NCBI GenBank assembly: GCA_947501325.1
Contig: CANMVC010000002.1
Span: 496,001 to 560,000 of the forward strand
DNA from: an uncultured Sphingomonadaceae bacterium
Lineage (GTDB): Bacteria; Pseudomonadota; Alphaproteobacteria; Sphingomonadales; Sphingomonadaceae
Direction of reading: 5' to 3'
DNA: 64,000 nucleotides
The notes below the pieces were generated by a model. It was not told the origin of the DNA and made no database searches. It saw nothing but the letters and a program-made list of their open reading frames with translations. The position numbers and the translations under genes were made by a program. This document shows positions 56,077-64,000 of the stretch, in pieces (within the stretch, counting starts at the first letter, position 1; each line of letters begins with the position of its first letter).

Positions 56077-56501
56077 CAGCTAACATCCTTTTGGTCGCGT
56101 TTGCGCCGACGGAAAAGCCCGCGCGCAAGCCATGTTGCGACAATCAACAGCACAATCGGTGCAATCCAAAGTGGTCCGGTTACGGCATTTACCGGCGGAT
56201 TATAGGTCACCCAGTCGCCATAGCGTTCGATCAACCAGCTACGCACTTCTTCCGGTGTCGCGCCGGCCGCAATCCGCTCTCGCACCTGACTGCGCATGTC
56301 ACCAGCCATCGGCGCGTCACTGTCGGCAATCGACTGGCTTTGGCATTTCAGGCAGCGCAGTTCTTCCATCAAGGATCGTGCTTTTTCCTCTTGCACGGGA
56401 TCTTCGAGTTGTTGATGCGCATAGGGCGAAGCCGGTAGCGCGTTTTGCGCCGCGACGGGGATGGCCATCAACAAAGCAATAAGGGCTAAAAACCTAGTCA
56501 T
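56076..56501 (-). CDS. ccmH: Cytochrome c-type biogenesis protein CcmH
   Basis: 141 residues. Signal peptide MTRFLALIALLMAIPVAAQ, the CxxC motif LRCLKCQSQSIADSDAP (Cys50, Cys53), and a C-terminal membrane anchor (GPLWIAPIVLLIVATWLARGLF). It reduces apocytochrome c heme-binding cysteines before heme ligation. Overlaps ccmG by four bases. Confidence 0.95.
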   Translation of the reverse strand: MTRFLALIALLMAIPVAAQNALPASPYAHQQLEDPVQEEKARSLMEELRCLKCQSQSIADSDAPMAGDMRSQVRERIAAGATPEEVRSWLIERYGDWVTYNPPVNAVTGPLWIAPIVLLIVATWLARGLFRRRKRDQKDVS

Positions 56502-57025
56502 CTGGCTTCCTCCAGAATCTTAAGCAGCTTGGGCACGTCGTCCTTGCGGATATCACCAACATGCTGGTGCACAATCACCCCATTACCATCAATCACGAAT
56601 GTTTCGGGCACGCCGGATGAGCCGAGCTCCAGTTGTACGATGCTCCGTACGTCCGTTCCGATCCGGACATAGGGATTGCCCCAGCGGTTGAGGAAATTCG
56701 CTATGTCCGCTGGCGTGTCACGGCTGGCGATGCCGTTAATCTGAACGCCGGCCCGCTCCAGTTCCAGCAGTTGCGGCGCTTCAGCGATACAAGGCACACA
56801 CCAGCTCGCAAAAATATTGAGCAGTTGTGGTTTGCCGGTGGCCAGATCGGCCCTCGATAAGGCCGGACGCTGTTCAATCGCAGCCGGCAGAGCAAATTCC
56901 GGGATCGGTTTTCCGATCATTTTCGATTCAATGATATTATCCTTGGGCCGGATCAAGCCAGCAGCCACCACGGCAAAGAAGATACCGAACAAAACCAGCG
57001 GAACCCAGAGCAGCCAGCGGTTCAT
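56498..57025 (-). CDS. ccmG: Thiol:disulfide interchange protein CcmG/DsbE
   Basis: 175 residues from the ATG at 57025; longer frames are not needed because the ccmF stop (ATGA) overlaps here. N-terminal anchor (LLWVPLVLFGIFFAVVAAGLI), then a thioredoxin domain with NIFASWCVPCIAE (C76, C79) and SGVPETFVIDGNG (cis-Pro). It transfers reductant to CcmH/apocytochrome in the periplasm. Confidence 0.95.
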   Translation of the reverse strand: MNRWLLWVPLVLFGIFFAVVAAGLIRPKDNIIESKMIGKPIPEFALPAAIEQRPALSRADLATGKPQLLNIFASWCVPCIAEAPQLLELERAGVQINGIASRDTPADIANFLNRWGNPYVRIGTDVRSIVQLELGSSGVPETFVIDGNGVIVHQHVGDIRKDDVPKLLKILEEAR

Positions 57026-58959
57026 ATCATCGCCTCGGCATAGGCTTTCTGCTTCTTCTGGCGGCTCGCGCGGCGCAGACGGCCTATCATTGCCAATAGC
57101 CCGCCCAAAGCGATCAGGACGCCTCCGTACCAGATTAGCGTCACGAACGGCTTCCACCATATCCGCAGCTGCCAGCGCCCCTGCTCGTCGCTGTCACCCA
57201 GGACAACATATAATTGTCCGTTCCAGCGGGTCAGCAGCGCTGCCTCGCTGGTCTGCATCTGGGCCGAGGCAAACATCCGGTTTTGTGGTGCAATCTCATG
57301 GATCGCGTCATCTCCATATTGCGCTGTCACGCGCGCTTCGAGTGCTGTCCAGTTGGGGCCAGCGACCGGTTCAATCGCTTCGAACTTGATCTTCCAGTCA
57401 TTCACCAGGATTTCGTCACCTGGTGTCGCGGCGACCAATTTTTCCTCTGTAAAGCTGGTTTCCGATGCCATCCCGACCAGCGCAACGGCAATCCCGAAGT
57501 GGGCGATAATCATACCGTAAGTGTGCATCGGCGTGCGGCGTAAATTACGCTTCCACAAAGGTGCGAAGCTCGCCACAGCGATTCCGGCAGCCAGTGCCAG
57601 CCCGAGTAGAGGCAGGACCGACATTGAGGTTGTAAATATTACCAGCGCAAACAAGGCTGCCGCGGTTAAAAAGACCGGGATCGAAATACGATTCATCAAA
57701 GCCTTCGCGCTATCGCGCCGCCATCGCAACAATGGCCCTGCCGCCATGATCGCGACCAAGACTAATGCAATCGGGCCCGTCGCCAGGTTAAAATAGGGCG
57801 GGCCAACCGATATCATCTCGTCACTCATGCCTTCGACAAATAGCGGATAAAGCGTACCGATAAAAACAATGCCCAATATCGCCGACAGCAAGAGATTATT
57901 GGCGACCAGCGCACCTTCTCGGCTAACTGGTTCAAACTGCGAACCCTCTTTCACTGCGCCGACACGCAGCGCGAACAAAGCCATCGCGCCGCCAATATAG
58001 ATGGCAAGTAGTGCAAGAATGAAACTGCCGCGCTCTGGATCAACCGCGAAAGCATGGACGCTCGTCAGGACACCAGAGCGGACCAGGAACGTGCCGATCA
58101 TCGACATCGAGAAAGCGACAACCGCAAGCATCAGCGTCCAAGCACGCAGGCCATCTCGCGTCGCCAATACGGTAACAGAATGCAACAATGCGGTAGCGGC
58201 AAGCCACGGCATCAACGAAGCATTTTCTACTGGATCCCAGAACCACCAGCCGCCCCAGCCAAGTTCATAATAAGCCCAATAGCTGCCTGCGGTAATGCCG
58301 AGGGTTAAAAAGACCCAAGCACCGAGCACCCAAGGCCGCATCGCTTTGGCAAATTCCGGCCCCACATCCCGTGTTATCATGGCGCCGACCGCAAAGGAAA
58401 AAGCGACGGATAGTCCGACATAGCCAACATATAACGTCGGCGGATGCAATGCGAGGCCGATATCCTGCAACAGCGGGTTGAGCCCCTGCCCGTCTGCCGG
58501 CACTGGAAAAATTCGCTCAAACGGATTGGATGCAATCAGCAGATAAGCATAAAAACCAATGCTGATAAACGCTTGCGCACCCAGGGTTGTCACCAGCGTC
58601 TTCGTTTTTAAATTGCGTTCGAATATACCGATACAGGCGCCCGCGACGCCCATGATGGCGATCCACAGCAACATAGAACCCTCATGGTTACCCCATGCGC
58701 CTGAAATCTTGTATATTAGGGGCTTGATAGCGACACTATTGGCGACGACGAGCTTCACCGACATGTCGGAACGCACGAACAGCCAAACCAGCAAGAAAAA
58801 GGATATAGCGACCAGCACACCTTGGGCAATGGCGACGGGCCGGATTGCCTTGAAAAACTCGTCCTGCCCCTTCGCCAGGCCAATGGCACATAGCGCGAAC
58901 TGCAGAAATGCCATGCTGGCGGCGAGCCAGAGCGCAATAAGACCTGCCTCTGCAATCAT
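57022..58959 (-). CDS. ccmF: Heme lyase CcmF
   Basis: 645 residues, about 15 membrane segments. Contains the WWD domain ELGWGGWWFWDPVENASLMP with the conserved heme-binding motif, histidines such as WGNHEGSMLLW, and the C-terminal periplasmic domain. It ligates heme to apocytochrome c with CcmH. Overlaps ccmE and ccmG by four bases. Confidence 0.96.
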   Translation of the reverse strand: MIAEAGLIALWLAASMAFLQFALCAIGLAKGQDEFFKAIRPVAIAQGVLVAISFFLLVWLFVRSDMSVKLVVANSVAIKPLIYKISGAWGNHEGSMLLWIAIMGVAGACIGIFERNLKTKTLVTTLGAQAFISIGFYAYLLIASNPFERIFPVPADGQGLNPLLQDIGLALHPPTLYVGYVGLSVAFSFAVGAMITRDVGPEFAKAMRPWVLGAWVFLTLGITAGSYWAYYELGWGGWWFWDPVENASLMPWLAATALLHSVTVLATRDGLRAWTLMLAVVAFSMSMIGTFLVRSGVLTSVHAFAVDPERGSFILALLAIYIGGAMALFALRVGAVKEGSQFEPVSREGALVANNLLLSAILGIVFIGTLYPLFVEGMSDEMISVGPPYFNLATGPIALVLVAIMAAGPLLRWRRDSAKALMNRISIPVFLTAAALFALVIFTTSMSVLPLLGLALAAGIAVASFAPLWKRNLRRTPMHTYGMIIAHFGIAVALVGMASETSFTEEKLVAATPGDEILVNDWKIKFEAIEPVAGPNWTALEARVTAQYGDDAIHEIAPQNRMFASAQMQTSEAALLTRWNGQLYVVLGDSDEQGRWQLRIWWKPFVTLIWYGGVLIALGGLLAMIGRLRRASRQKKQKAYAEAMI

Positions 58960-59405
58960 TCGACGAGCGTCTCCGTCTTCGTCATCTTGCCAGTCATATC
59001 AATGCCTTCCAGTTCCCGCGGAACGTAATTCTCGTCATGTTTGGCGAGCAGGCTGTCAGCTATAAACATACCATCGCTGGTCAATTTACCGTCTGCAACG
59101 ACGCCTGATCCTTCAACAAACAAATCTGGGGTGATGCCGGTATACATAACAGACTGCCGGGCCTTACCATCTTGAACGACAAAGTTGACCGTTACCCCGT
59201 CAGCCTCATGTTGTATCGATCCCTCTTCCACCATTCCGCCCAAACGAATGGCTTGCCCAGCCGGTGGTTTTTTGGCGACAATGTCCGCCGGCGTATAAAA
59301 ATAGTTTGCGCGGTCCTGCAACGCAAAGGCCGCGAGCAGACCTGCTCCGACCAGCGCAAGCAATGCCAGCACAGCCAATGTCAGTCTTTGATGTTTCGCC
59401 TTCAT
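58956..59405 (-). CDS. ccmE: Heme chaperone CcmE
   Basis: 149 residues. N-terminal anchor (LTLAVLALLALVGAGLLAAF), an OB-like periplasmic domain and the heme-binding histidine H123 in LLAKHDENYVPRE. It carries heme covalently from CcmC to CcmF. Overlaps ccmD by four bases. Confidence 0.95.
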   Translation of the reverse strand: MKAKHQRLTLAVLALLALVGAGLLAAFALQDRANYFYTPADIVAKKPPAGQAIRLGGMVEEGSIQHEADGVTVNFVVQDGKARQSVMYTGITPDLFVEGSGVVADGKLTSDGMFIADSLLAKHDENYVPRELEGIDMTGKMTKTETLVE

Positions 59406-59533
59406 TTACGTTTACTCAATTGTTCAACCTTGCTCTCAGCGCGCCGCATTGCAAGATAGCTGCTCACTATCACAGCCATGGTTCCGAGGAAAACCAGAAC
59501 AAACGATGCGATAATGTAAGGAGTCTGGTTCAT
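59402..59533 (-). CDS. ccmD: Heme exporter subunit CcmD
   Basis: 43 residues, MNQTPYIIASFVLVFLGTMA followed by VIVSSYLAMRRAESKVEQL, one membrane helix with a basic/charged C-terminus, typical CcmD. Placed between ccmC and ccmE with ATGA overlaps at both ends (59530-59533 and 59402-59405). Below usual gene-length cutoffs. It releases holo-CcmE from CcmC. Confidence 0.88.
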   Translation of the reverse strand: MNQTPYIIASFVLVFLGTMAVIVSSYLAMRRAESKVEQLSKRK

Positions 59534-60249
59534 TCTGCAGCCATTCTTTTCAATCGTCCCTCTACTTTGGTTTCAGCGAGACTTGCGCGCATCCGCATAA
59601 GCACGATTGCAGCAAATAGGAGAGAAAATCCTATCGCGGAAACCAATAGAGGCCATAAATACAGCGCATCAATTGTGGATTTGCCGGTGATACTGATACT
59701 CGTGCCCTGATGTTGCGTCTCCCACCATTCGACTGAAAAGCGAATGATCGGCAGGTTCACGATCCCGACAACGCCAAAAATCGCAGCAATCCGGCTTCGA
59801 CCTGAAGCCTTGCTGGTCTCGTTCGCGAGCACAATATAGGCAAGATATAGGAAAAAGAGCACGAGCATCGACGTTAAACGCCCGTCCCAAACCCACCATG
59901 TCCCCCATGCCGGACGCCCCCAAAGCGCGCCTGTCACCAAACAAAGCAAGGCGAATAATGCTCCTGGCACCGCGATCGCGCGTGCCGCGTGGGAAGCCAG
60001 CGGATGCCGCCAGATCAGCTCAGACAAGCTAGCAATCGCAATACCGGTCCATCCCGCCATTCCCAGCCAGGCCATTGGCACGTGGACAAAAATGATTTTA
60101 ACTGAATCGCCCTGCAATCGCTCCGGCGGTGTGGAGAAGATGCCCCATGCGCAGGCGGCCGCGACCAACGCCATGCCGCCAAATAACAGCCAAGGTGTTA
60201 ACGGCCTGGCAAGTGACAGGAAGCGAGTAGGATTTGCGTAAGCATGCAT
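59530..60249 (-). CDS. ccmC: Heme export/handling protein CcmC
   Basis: 239 residues, six membrane segments, with the WWD signature RPAWGTWWVWDGRLTSM, plus conserved histidines in FVHVPMAWLG. It attaches heme to CcmE. First gene of a seven-gene run (ccmC-D-E-F-G-H-TPR); ccmA and ccmB are not in the window. No clear Shine-Dalgarno sequence precedes the ATG. Confidence 0.95.
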   Translation of the reverse strand: MHAYANPTRFLSLARPLTPWLLFGGMALVAAACAWGIFSTPPERLQGDSVKIIFVHVPMAWLGMAGWTGIAIASLSELIWRHPLASHAARAIAVPGALFALLCLVTGALWGRPAWGTWWVWDGRLTSMLVLFFLYLAYIVLANETSKASGRSRIAAIFGVVGIVNLPIIRFSVEWWETQHQGTSISITGKSTIDALYLWPLLVSAIGFSLLFAAIVLMRMRASLAETKVEGRLKRMAAE

Positions 60250-60273
60250 TTAAAAAACGGTGTTTGCCTCTAG

Positions 60274-60405
60274 CTACTGTGCGACCAGTAGAATCTGAAT
60301 TTTTGATGGCAGAACTGGCGCGAAGCGACAAGTGTTTTTCTGTGTTCCTGGCAATCGACTGGTTCAAACTCATGAATGATGCTCGATAGTTTCATGTCGC
60401 ATCAT
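60274..60405. promoter_or_regulatory. Two short inverted repeats in ccmC/GGDEF divergent gap
   Basis: CTACTG (60274-60279) / CAGTAG (60286-60291), and ATGATGC (60376-60382) / GCATCAT (60399-60405). The 264-base gap 60250-60513 between divergent ccmC and the GGDEF-EAL gene contains these and no convincing gene. Promoters for both genes should lie here; I cannot identify them. Confidence 0.3.
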
Positions 60406-60513
60406 ATTTAGAAGTCAGCCGGAGTTGTTAGCGCTATATAAACCATGTGTCGTTACACCCTCAACTCGCAATCGAAATTAACGTTTCAGTGGGACCGAGG
60501 TTAGAGAGTATTT

Positions 60514-62703
60514 ATGGCAGTTAAAGGCTTACTGAAAGCATTTTCCAATGGTGCGTCGAGCGGATCTCCATCGATCATTACCGCCGATAATCATGCAAAG
60601 CGTCTGGAAGTGCTGGATGACTTCGAACAGGCTGGCATAAATTGGCTTTGGGCGACAGACGCAGAAGGCAGATTTGTCTATCTTTCTCAAAAAGCAGCGG
60701 ACAGCTTAAACAGGCCCATCGATGAAATATTGGCGCAACCACTCACCGCCTTTTTTGAAAATGATCCGGACAACCCGGACGAGAAATCTGATCGCCCGCT
60801 CCACTTCCAACTGAGCAAGCGCAGCAAATTGAATGATTTGGTTGTCCGCCGCGTACCAGCGACCTTAAACCAGGACGATCGCCCGACCTGGTGGATGATC
60901 TCGGCGCATCCCAAATTTGATGATGCCGGCGATTTTCAGGGATATCGCGGCAATGCTAAGGATGTCACGGTCGAGTATCAGCGTAAACTGGAAGATTCCC
61001 GGCTGGCCGAATTTGACTCGCTAACTGGACTTGCCAATCGCCATCGCATGGATAACCATTTGAACGGCATTCTCGGTGCTTTCAAGGCAGCGGGTCGCAG
61101 TTGCGCCATCATGATGCTTGATCTCGACCGGTTCAAACAGGTCAACGACACCATGGGCCATCCCGCCGGTGACGAGTTGCTCAAGCAGGTAGCGAAGCGA
61201 ATGCGCACGATTATCGGTGATCGTGGTGAAATCGGACGACTCGGCGGAGACGAGTTCCAGGTCATTTTGCCTGATCTCGATGATCGCGGAAAACTGGGTG
61301 AAATTGCCGAAAAAATCGTAAAAATCATTTCGCAACCTTATCCCATTGATGAAAAAAGCGCTATTATTGGCACCTCCATTGGCATTGCCGTCGCCCCTTA
61401 TGATGGCGTCGAAAAGGACGAACTGGTTCGCGCCTCAGATCTCGCGCTTTATTCGGCGAAAAATTCCGGCCGTGGTCAATTCCGCTTTTATTCCGCTGAC
61501 CTGAAGGATGAAGAAGAAGAACGCCGCCTCCTGGTGGAAGATTTGCGCGATGCACTCGATAATGATCAGCTGGAGCTGCATTATCAGCCGGTCGTCCGCA
61601 CCGACGACCATATGGTGGTTGGTTTTGAAGCCTTGATGCGCTGGGTGCATCCCGAGCGCGGCGCGGTTAGTCCTGCCGTTTTCATTCCGATCGCAGAAGA
61701 ACTCAATCTCATCAATCAATTGGGCGAGTGGGCGTTGCGTAAAGCCTGCACCGATGCGCTGCAGTGGCCGCACTCGGTTCGCATTGCCGTCAACGTATCA
61801 GCTGTTCAGTTTGCAAATAGCGGCTTTCCCGAAATCGTCATGAATGCTCTTGCGACAAGTGGTCTGGATCCTGAACGGCTGGAGCTTGAACTGACCGAGA
61901 GCGTATTCATGGGGGATAGTGAAACGACCGATAACACATTTGCGATATTGAAAAAACTCGGGGTGCGATTGGCGCTCGACGATTTTGGTACCGGCTATTC
62001 TTCGCTCAGCTATTTGCGATCCGCCCCGTTCGACAAGATCAAGGTCGACAAGAGTTTCGTCGATTCCTGTACGCAGAAAGACAAGAACAGCGCCAAGATT
62101 ATCGCGGCTATTGTCAGTTTGTCCGAAGCGCTCGGGATGGAAACAACGGTTGAGGGTGTCGAGGCCTTCGACCAGTTCGACCTCGTCTGCTCGAAAGGCG
62201 CGCGCTACATTCAGGGATGGATCTATTCAAAAGCGCTCAGACTCGAAGAAATCAAAGAAAATTTGGGAAGTGGTGTATTTAAAATTGAACCCGATGGGCC
62301 CGACCTTTATCGACCGGACCGGCGTACGGTGTTTCGCCGTATCGGTGCTATTCATGAAGACCATCGCTATGAGGTTGTCATGCGCGATCTTTCCAAAACC
62401 GGGGCCCGATTTGAAGGCATGCTTGGTGTTCCGCTTGGAACCCAGCTAGTCCTCGACCTCGGCGGCGGGCAACTAGTCATCAGTACTGTGATCCGGGTCA
62501 AAGAAGCGATGGTCGCCGCTGAGTTTGAAACACCGCTGGTTAGCGATGGCGCTGGCGGCCTGTGCACGCGCCATCGAGTGTCCCCCTATGACCTTGCTTC
62601 CGCGGGCATGCCGCTCGCGGCCTTGCCACCAGGCAATTATCCGCTGGCGCAAAGTGCTTCTGACCAGGCGAGTAAACCGAAGTTTATGCAGGTCACCATC
62701 TGA
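60514..62703 (+). CDS. PAS-GGDEF-EAL-PilZ cyclic-di-GMP protein
   Basis: 729 residues, no membrane helix. PAS-like domain about 35-150 (INWLWATDAEGRFVYLSQ). GGDEF domain about 165-325: motif intact in GRLGGDEFQVILPDL near 242. EAL domain about 345-585: VGFEALMRWVHPERG near 369, intact, with ALDDFGTGYSSLSYL. The C-terminal PilZ-like domain (about 595-700) contains RRTVFRRIGAIHEDHRYEV and DLSKTGARFEGM. PilZ RxxxR and D/NxSxxG motifs are partly recognisable (RRTVFR; DLSKTG). It could make, degrade and sense c-di-GMP in one chain; net activity is unknown. Confidence 0.92.
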   Translation: MAVKGLLKAFSNGASSGSPSIITADNHAKRLEVLDDFEQAGINWLWATDAEGRFVYLSQKAADSLNRPIDEILAQPLTAFFENDPDNPDEKSDRPLHFQLSKRSKLNDLVVRRVPATLNQDDRPTWWMISAHPKFDDAGDFQGYRGNAKDVTVEYQRKLEDSRLAEFDSLTGLANRHRMDNHLNGILGAFKAAGRSCAIMMLDLDRFKQVNDTMGHPAGDELLKQVAKRMRTIIGDRGEIGRLGGDEFQVILPDLDDRGKLGEIAEKIVKIISQPYPIDEKSAIIGTSIGIAVAPYDGVEKDELVRASDLALYSAKNSGRGQFRFYSADLKDEEEERRLLVEDLRDALDNDQLELHYQPVVRTDDHMVVGFEALMRWVHPERGAVSPAVFIPIAEELNLINQLGEWALRKACTDALQWPHSVRIAVNVSAVQFANSGFPEIVMNALATSGLDPERLELELTESVFMGDSETTDNTFAILKKLGVRLALDDFGTGYSSLSYLRSAPFDKIKVDKSFVDSCTQKDKNSAKIIAAIVSLSEALGMETTVEGVEAFDQFDLVCSKGARYIQGWIYSKALRLEEIKENLGSGVFKIEPDGPDLYRPDRRTVFRRIGAIHEDHRYEVVMRDLSKTGARFEGMLGVPLGTQLVLDLGGGQLVISTVIRVKEAMVAAEFETPLVSDGAGGLCTRHRVSPYDLASAGMPLAALPPGNYPLAQSASDQASKPKFMQVTI

Positions 62704-62736
62704 CCACTTCCGTCAGATAGTGAAACGGGAAGCCCT

Positions 62737-63786
62737 TTAGCGTCCAATAAGGGCCCGCGCCATATTGTCGGCTACTTCAGCCGACGGCAATTTACTCGAC
62801 GCGCTTTCTTTCCAAATTTCGGTCAGGCGCGCCGGAATCTTGGCAATTCTGTGGTTCACTTCGTCAACATTGCTGTCGCCAAGATATTCCAAACCAACAT
62901 TTATGATCCCACCCGAGTTGATCACATAGTCGGGCGCAAAAAGAATGTTGCGGTCGAAAATCCGCTGACCATCTTCTGGAGTCGCCAGCTGATTATTCGC
63001 GCCACCGGCAACGATCGGTACGTTGAGATGGGCAATTGAAACTTTATCCAATATTGCGCCTAAAGCGTTGGGACTAAACACATCTGCTTCCAAACGCATC
63101 ACGTCGTCGAGGCCGACCATGCTTGCGCCAATCTCTGCCGCCAACTGGGTTGCATGATCCTTGTTAATGTCGGCTATGCTAAGCCGTGCGCCATCTTTGG
63201 CGAGTAAGCGGGCTAATCCCCCGCCAACGCTGCCAACTCCTTGAATCGCAACATGGACATCTTCCATGCTGTCACGGCCCAATTTGTGCTTCACCGCAGC
63301 TTTGACACCAAGATATACACCCATGGCGGTAAACGGCCCAGGATCGCCGCCAGCATCACCATCGTCGCTAACCGGCAGACCCGAGACATATTTTGTCTGT
63401 TTGGACACCTCTACCATATCGGCGGTACTGATGCCGACGTCTTCGGCTGTCACGTAGCGTCCGCCAAGCGAATCAATCATGCGTCCGAAAGCCGCCAACA
63501 TTTCAGGAGACTTTGCCCGGCTGCGATCGGCCAATATAACAGCCTTACCGCCACCAAGGGGCAATCCAGCCATAGCATTTTTGAAACTCATCCCACGGGA
63601 CAAGCGCAGCGCGTCCGTTACCGCTGTTTCGCGATTTTCATAGTGCCAGAAGCGTGTACCGCCTGCGCCGGGGCCCAAATGGGTGGAATGAAGAGCGATA
63701 ATCGCACTGAGACCCGTTTCGACATCGTGGAAGAAATGAACAGCTTCATGGCCATCAAAATCTGGCAGATCCCACATTATCGACAT
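62737..63786 (-). CDS. Glu/Leu/Phe/Val dehydrogenase
   Basis: 349 residues from the ATG at 63786, with AAGGG about 9 bases upstream; ATG at 63816 and at 63777 are alternatives. Amino acid dehydrogenase: STHLGPGAGGTRFW (35-48), catalytic Lys69 in MSFKNAMAGLPLGGGKAVI and Lys81; NAD fold VAIQGVGSVGGGLARLL. It deaminates Leu/Val/Phe-type amino acids to 2-oxoacids, NAD-dependent. Specificity not resolvable. Its promoter carries a palindrome (next entry). Confidence 0.92.
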   Translation of the reverse strand: MSIMWDLPDFDGHEAVHFFHDVETGLSAIIALHSTHLGPGAGGTRFWHYENRETAVTDALRLSRGMSFKNAMAGLPLGGGKAVILADRSRAKSPEMLAAFGRMIDSLGGRYVTAEDVGISTADMVEVSKQTKYVSGLPVSDDGDAGGDPGPFTAMGVYLGVKAAVKHKLGRDSMEDVHVAIQGVGSVGGGLARLLAKDGARLSIADINKDHATQLAAEIGASMVGLDDVMRLEADVFSPNALGAILDKVSIAHLNVPIVAGGANNQLATPEDGQRIFDRNILFAPDYVINSGGIINVGLEYLGDSNVDEVNHRIAKIPARLTEIWKESASSKLPSAEVADNMARALIGR

Positions 63787-63829
63787 TTGGAAAATCCCTT
63801 GCTCACTGAGTAACATAATTTGGTGAAGC

Positions 63830-63844
63830 TGTAATAATATTACA
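63830..63844 (-). promoter_or_regulatory. Perfect 15-bp palindrome over the amino acid dehydrogenase promoter
   Basis: TGTAATA-T-TATTACA (minus strand; center 63837) is a perfect palindrome with 7-bp arms. It overlaps a possible -10 (TATTAC) that has GTGACA 17 bases upstream. This fits a repressor or Lrp/AsnC-type operator; the regulator is not identified. Confidence 0.5.
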
Positions 63845-63918
63845 AAACGCTTTTGTCACCCCGAGATATTCCAGGAACCCCTAACAGTTTGAATATCTTG
63901 AAAATGTGGTTTTAAAAA

Positions 63919-63995
63919 TGGGGCGACCGAGGGGTCTCGAACCCCCGACCTCCGGTACCACAAACCGGCGCTCTAACCAACTGAGCTACGATCGC
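63919..63995 (-). tRNA. tRNA-His (anticodon GTG)
   Basis: 77-base cloverleaf on the minus strand. The acceptor GCGATCG pairs with CGGTCGC (one G-T pair); TA at 8-9; D-arm GCTC-AGTTGGTTA-GAGC; anticodon stem CCGGT/ACCGG with loop TTGTGGT, giving anticodon GTG; T-arm GGGGG-TTCGAGA-CCCCT; discriminator C73 followed by an encoded CCA. An encoded G sits at position -1 (63996), the tRNA-His identity element. Confidence 0.97.
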
Positions 63996-64000
63996 CATAA

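Noticed and set aside
60436-60495. 19-codon ORF MCRYTLNSQ, resembling the MCGRYTL start of SOS-associated peptidases
   Set aside because: Only the first few residues are similar, the catalytic Cys2 pattern is incidental, and the frame stops at once.
62709-62735. Possible hairpin between the GGDEF-EAL and dehydrogenase genes
   Set aside because: The arms CTTCCGT/ACGGGAAG mismatch and no T-run follows, so it is not called as a terminator.

Overview
The window is a dense, conventional stretch of a bacterial chromosome with about 67 protein-coding genes and one tRNA gene. It most likely comes from an alphaproteobacterium of the order Sphingomonadales, possibly a marine Parasphingorhabdus/Sphingorhabdus/Sphingopyxis-like organism. 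That placement is inferred from the style of the proteins and from familiar neighbourhoods (guaB with an RsmB-type methyltransferase, a ccmC-D-E-F-G-H operon, aguA/aguB). Genes are closely packed, many touch by ATGA overlaps, and no gap exceeds 300 bases. I see no insertion sequence, prophage, CRISPR array or toxin-antitoxin locus.

Layout. 1-9.6 kb: DUF1223 protein (cut by the left edge), RluB-type pseudouridine synthase, RsmD, UvrD/PcrA helicase, a GMC oxidoreductase, an L,D-transpeptidase, an aspartyl/asparaginyl beta-hydroxylase-like protein and a short HTH-like protein. 9.8-18.9 kb: MFS exporter, cysK plus a dienelactone hydrolase, a DxDxDG-repeat secreted protein, a MerR regulator with an acyl-CoA dehydrogenase, a lipoprotein with hisI, purF and an SDR. 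18.9-30.6 kb: serine hydrolase, cyclopropane fatty acid synthase, SDR, photolyase plus a membrane hydrolase, korAB (2-oxoacid:ferredoxin oxidoreductase), an HSL-type esterase with rppH, and a DUF481 outer-membrane protein. 30.6-35.7 kb: a guaB-led operon and an M28 peptidase. 35.7-39.5 kb: SPFH/NfeD pair, two DGDGN-loop proteins (one DUF937), DUF3597 and a family 5 uracil-DNA glycosylase. 39.5-46.8 kb: one long minus-strand run holding M28 peptidase, aguA, an FMN glutamate synthase-like protein, two signal-peptide-bearing methyltransferase-like paralogues, DUF3147 and aguB. 47-55.3 kb: S9 peptidase, rpsD, chorismate mutase, trmJ, nrdR, glyA, rpiB and kup. 55.4-60.2 kb: the cytochrome c maturation operon. 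60.5-64 kb: a PAS-GGDEF-EAL-PilZ protein, a Leu/Phe/Val-type dehydrogenase and tRNA-His.

Joint functions that can be read: cytochrome c maturation (heme handling by CcmC/D/E, ligation by CcmF/G/H); agmatine to putrescine via N-carbamoylputrescine (AguA, AguB); purine, histidine, cysteine and one-carbon metabolism (PurF, GuaB, HisI, CysK, GlyA); ferredoxin-linked oxidation of 2-oxoacids (KorAB); RNA modification and turnover (RluB, RsmD, RsmB-like, TrmJ, RppH); DNA repair (UvrD, photolyase, UDG). No clearly new multi-gene system stands out. The most unusual points are the tandem exported methyltransferase-like proteins inside an agmatine gene run, an M28 peptidase lacking a zinc-ligand histidine, a probably leaderless merR gene with an operator between its promoter boxes, and a 16-bp element repeated exactly in two intergenic regions.
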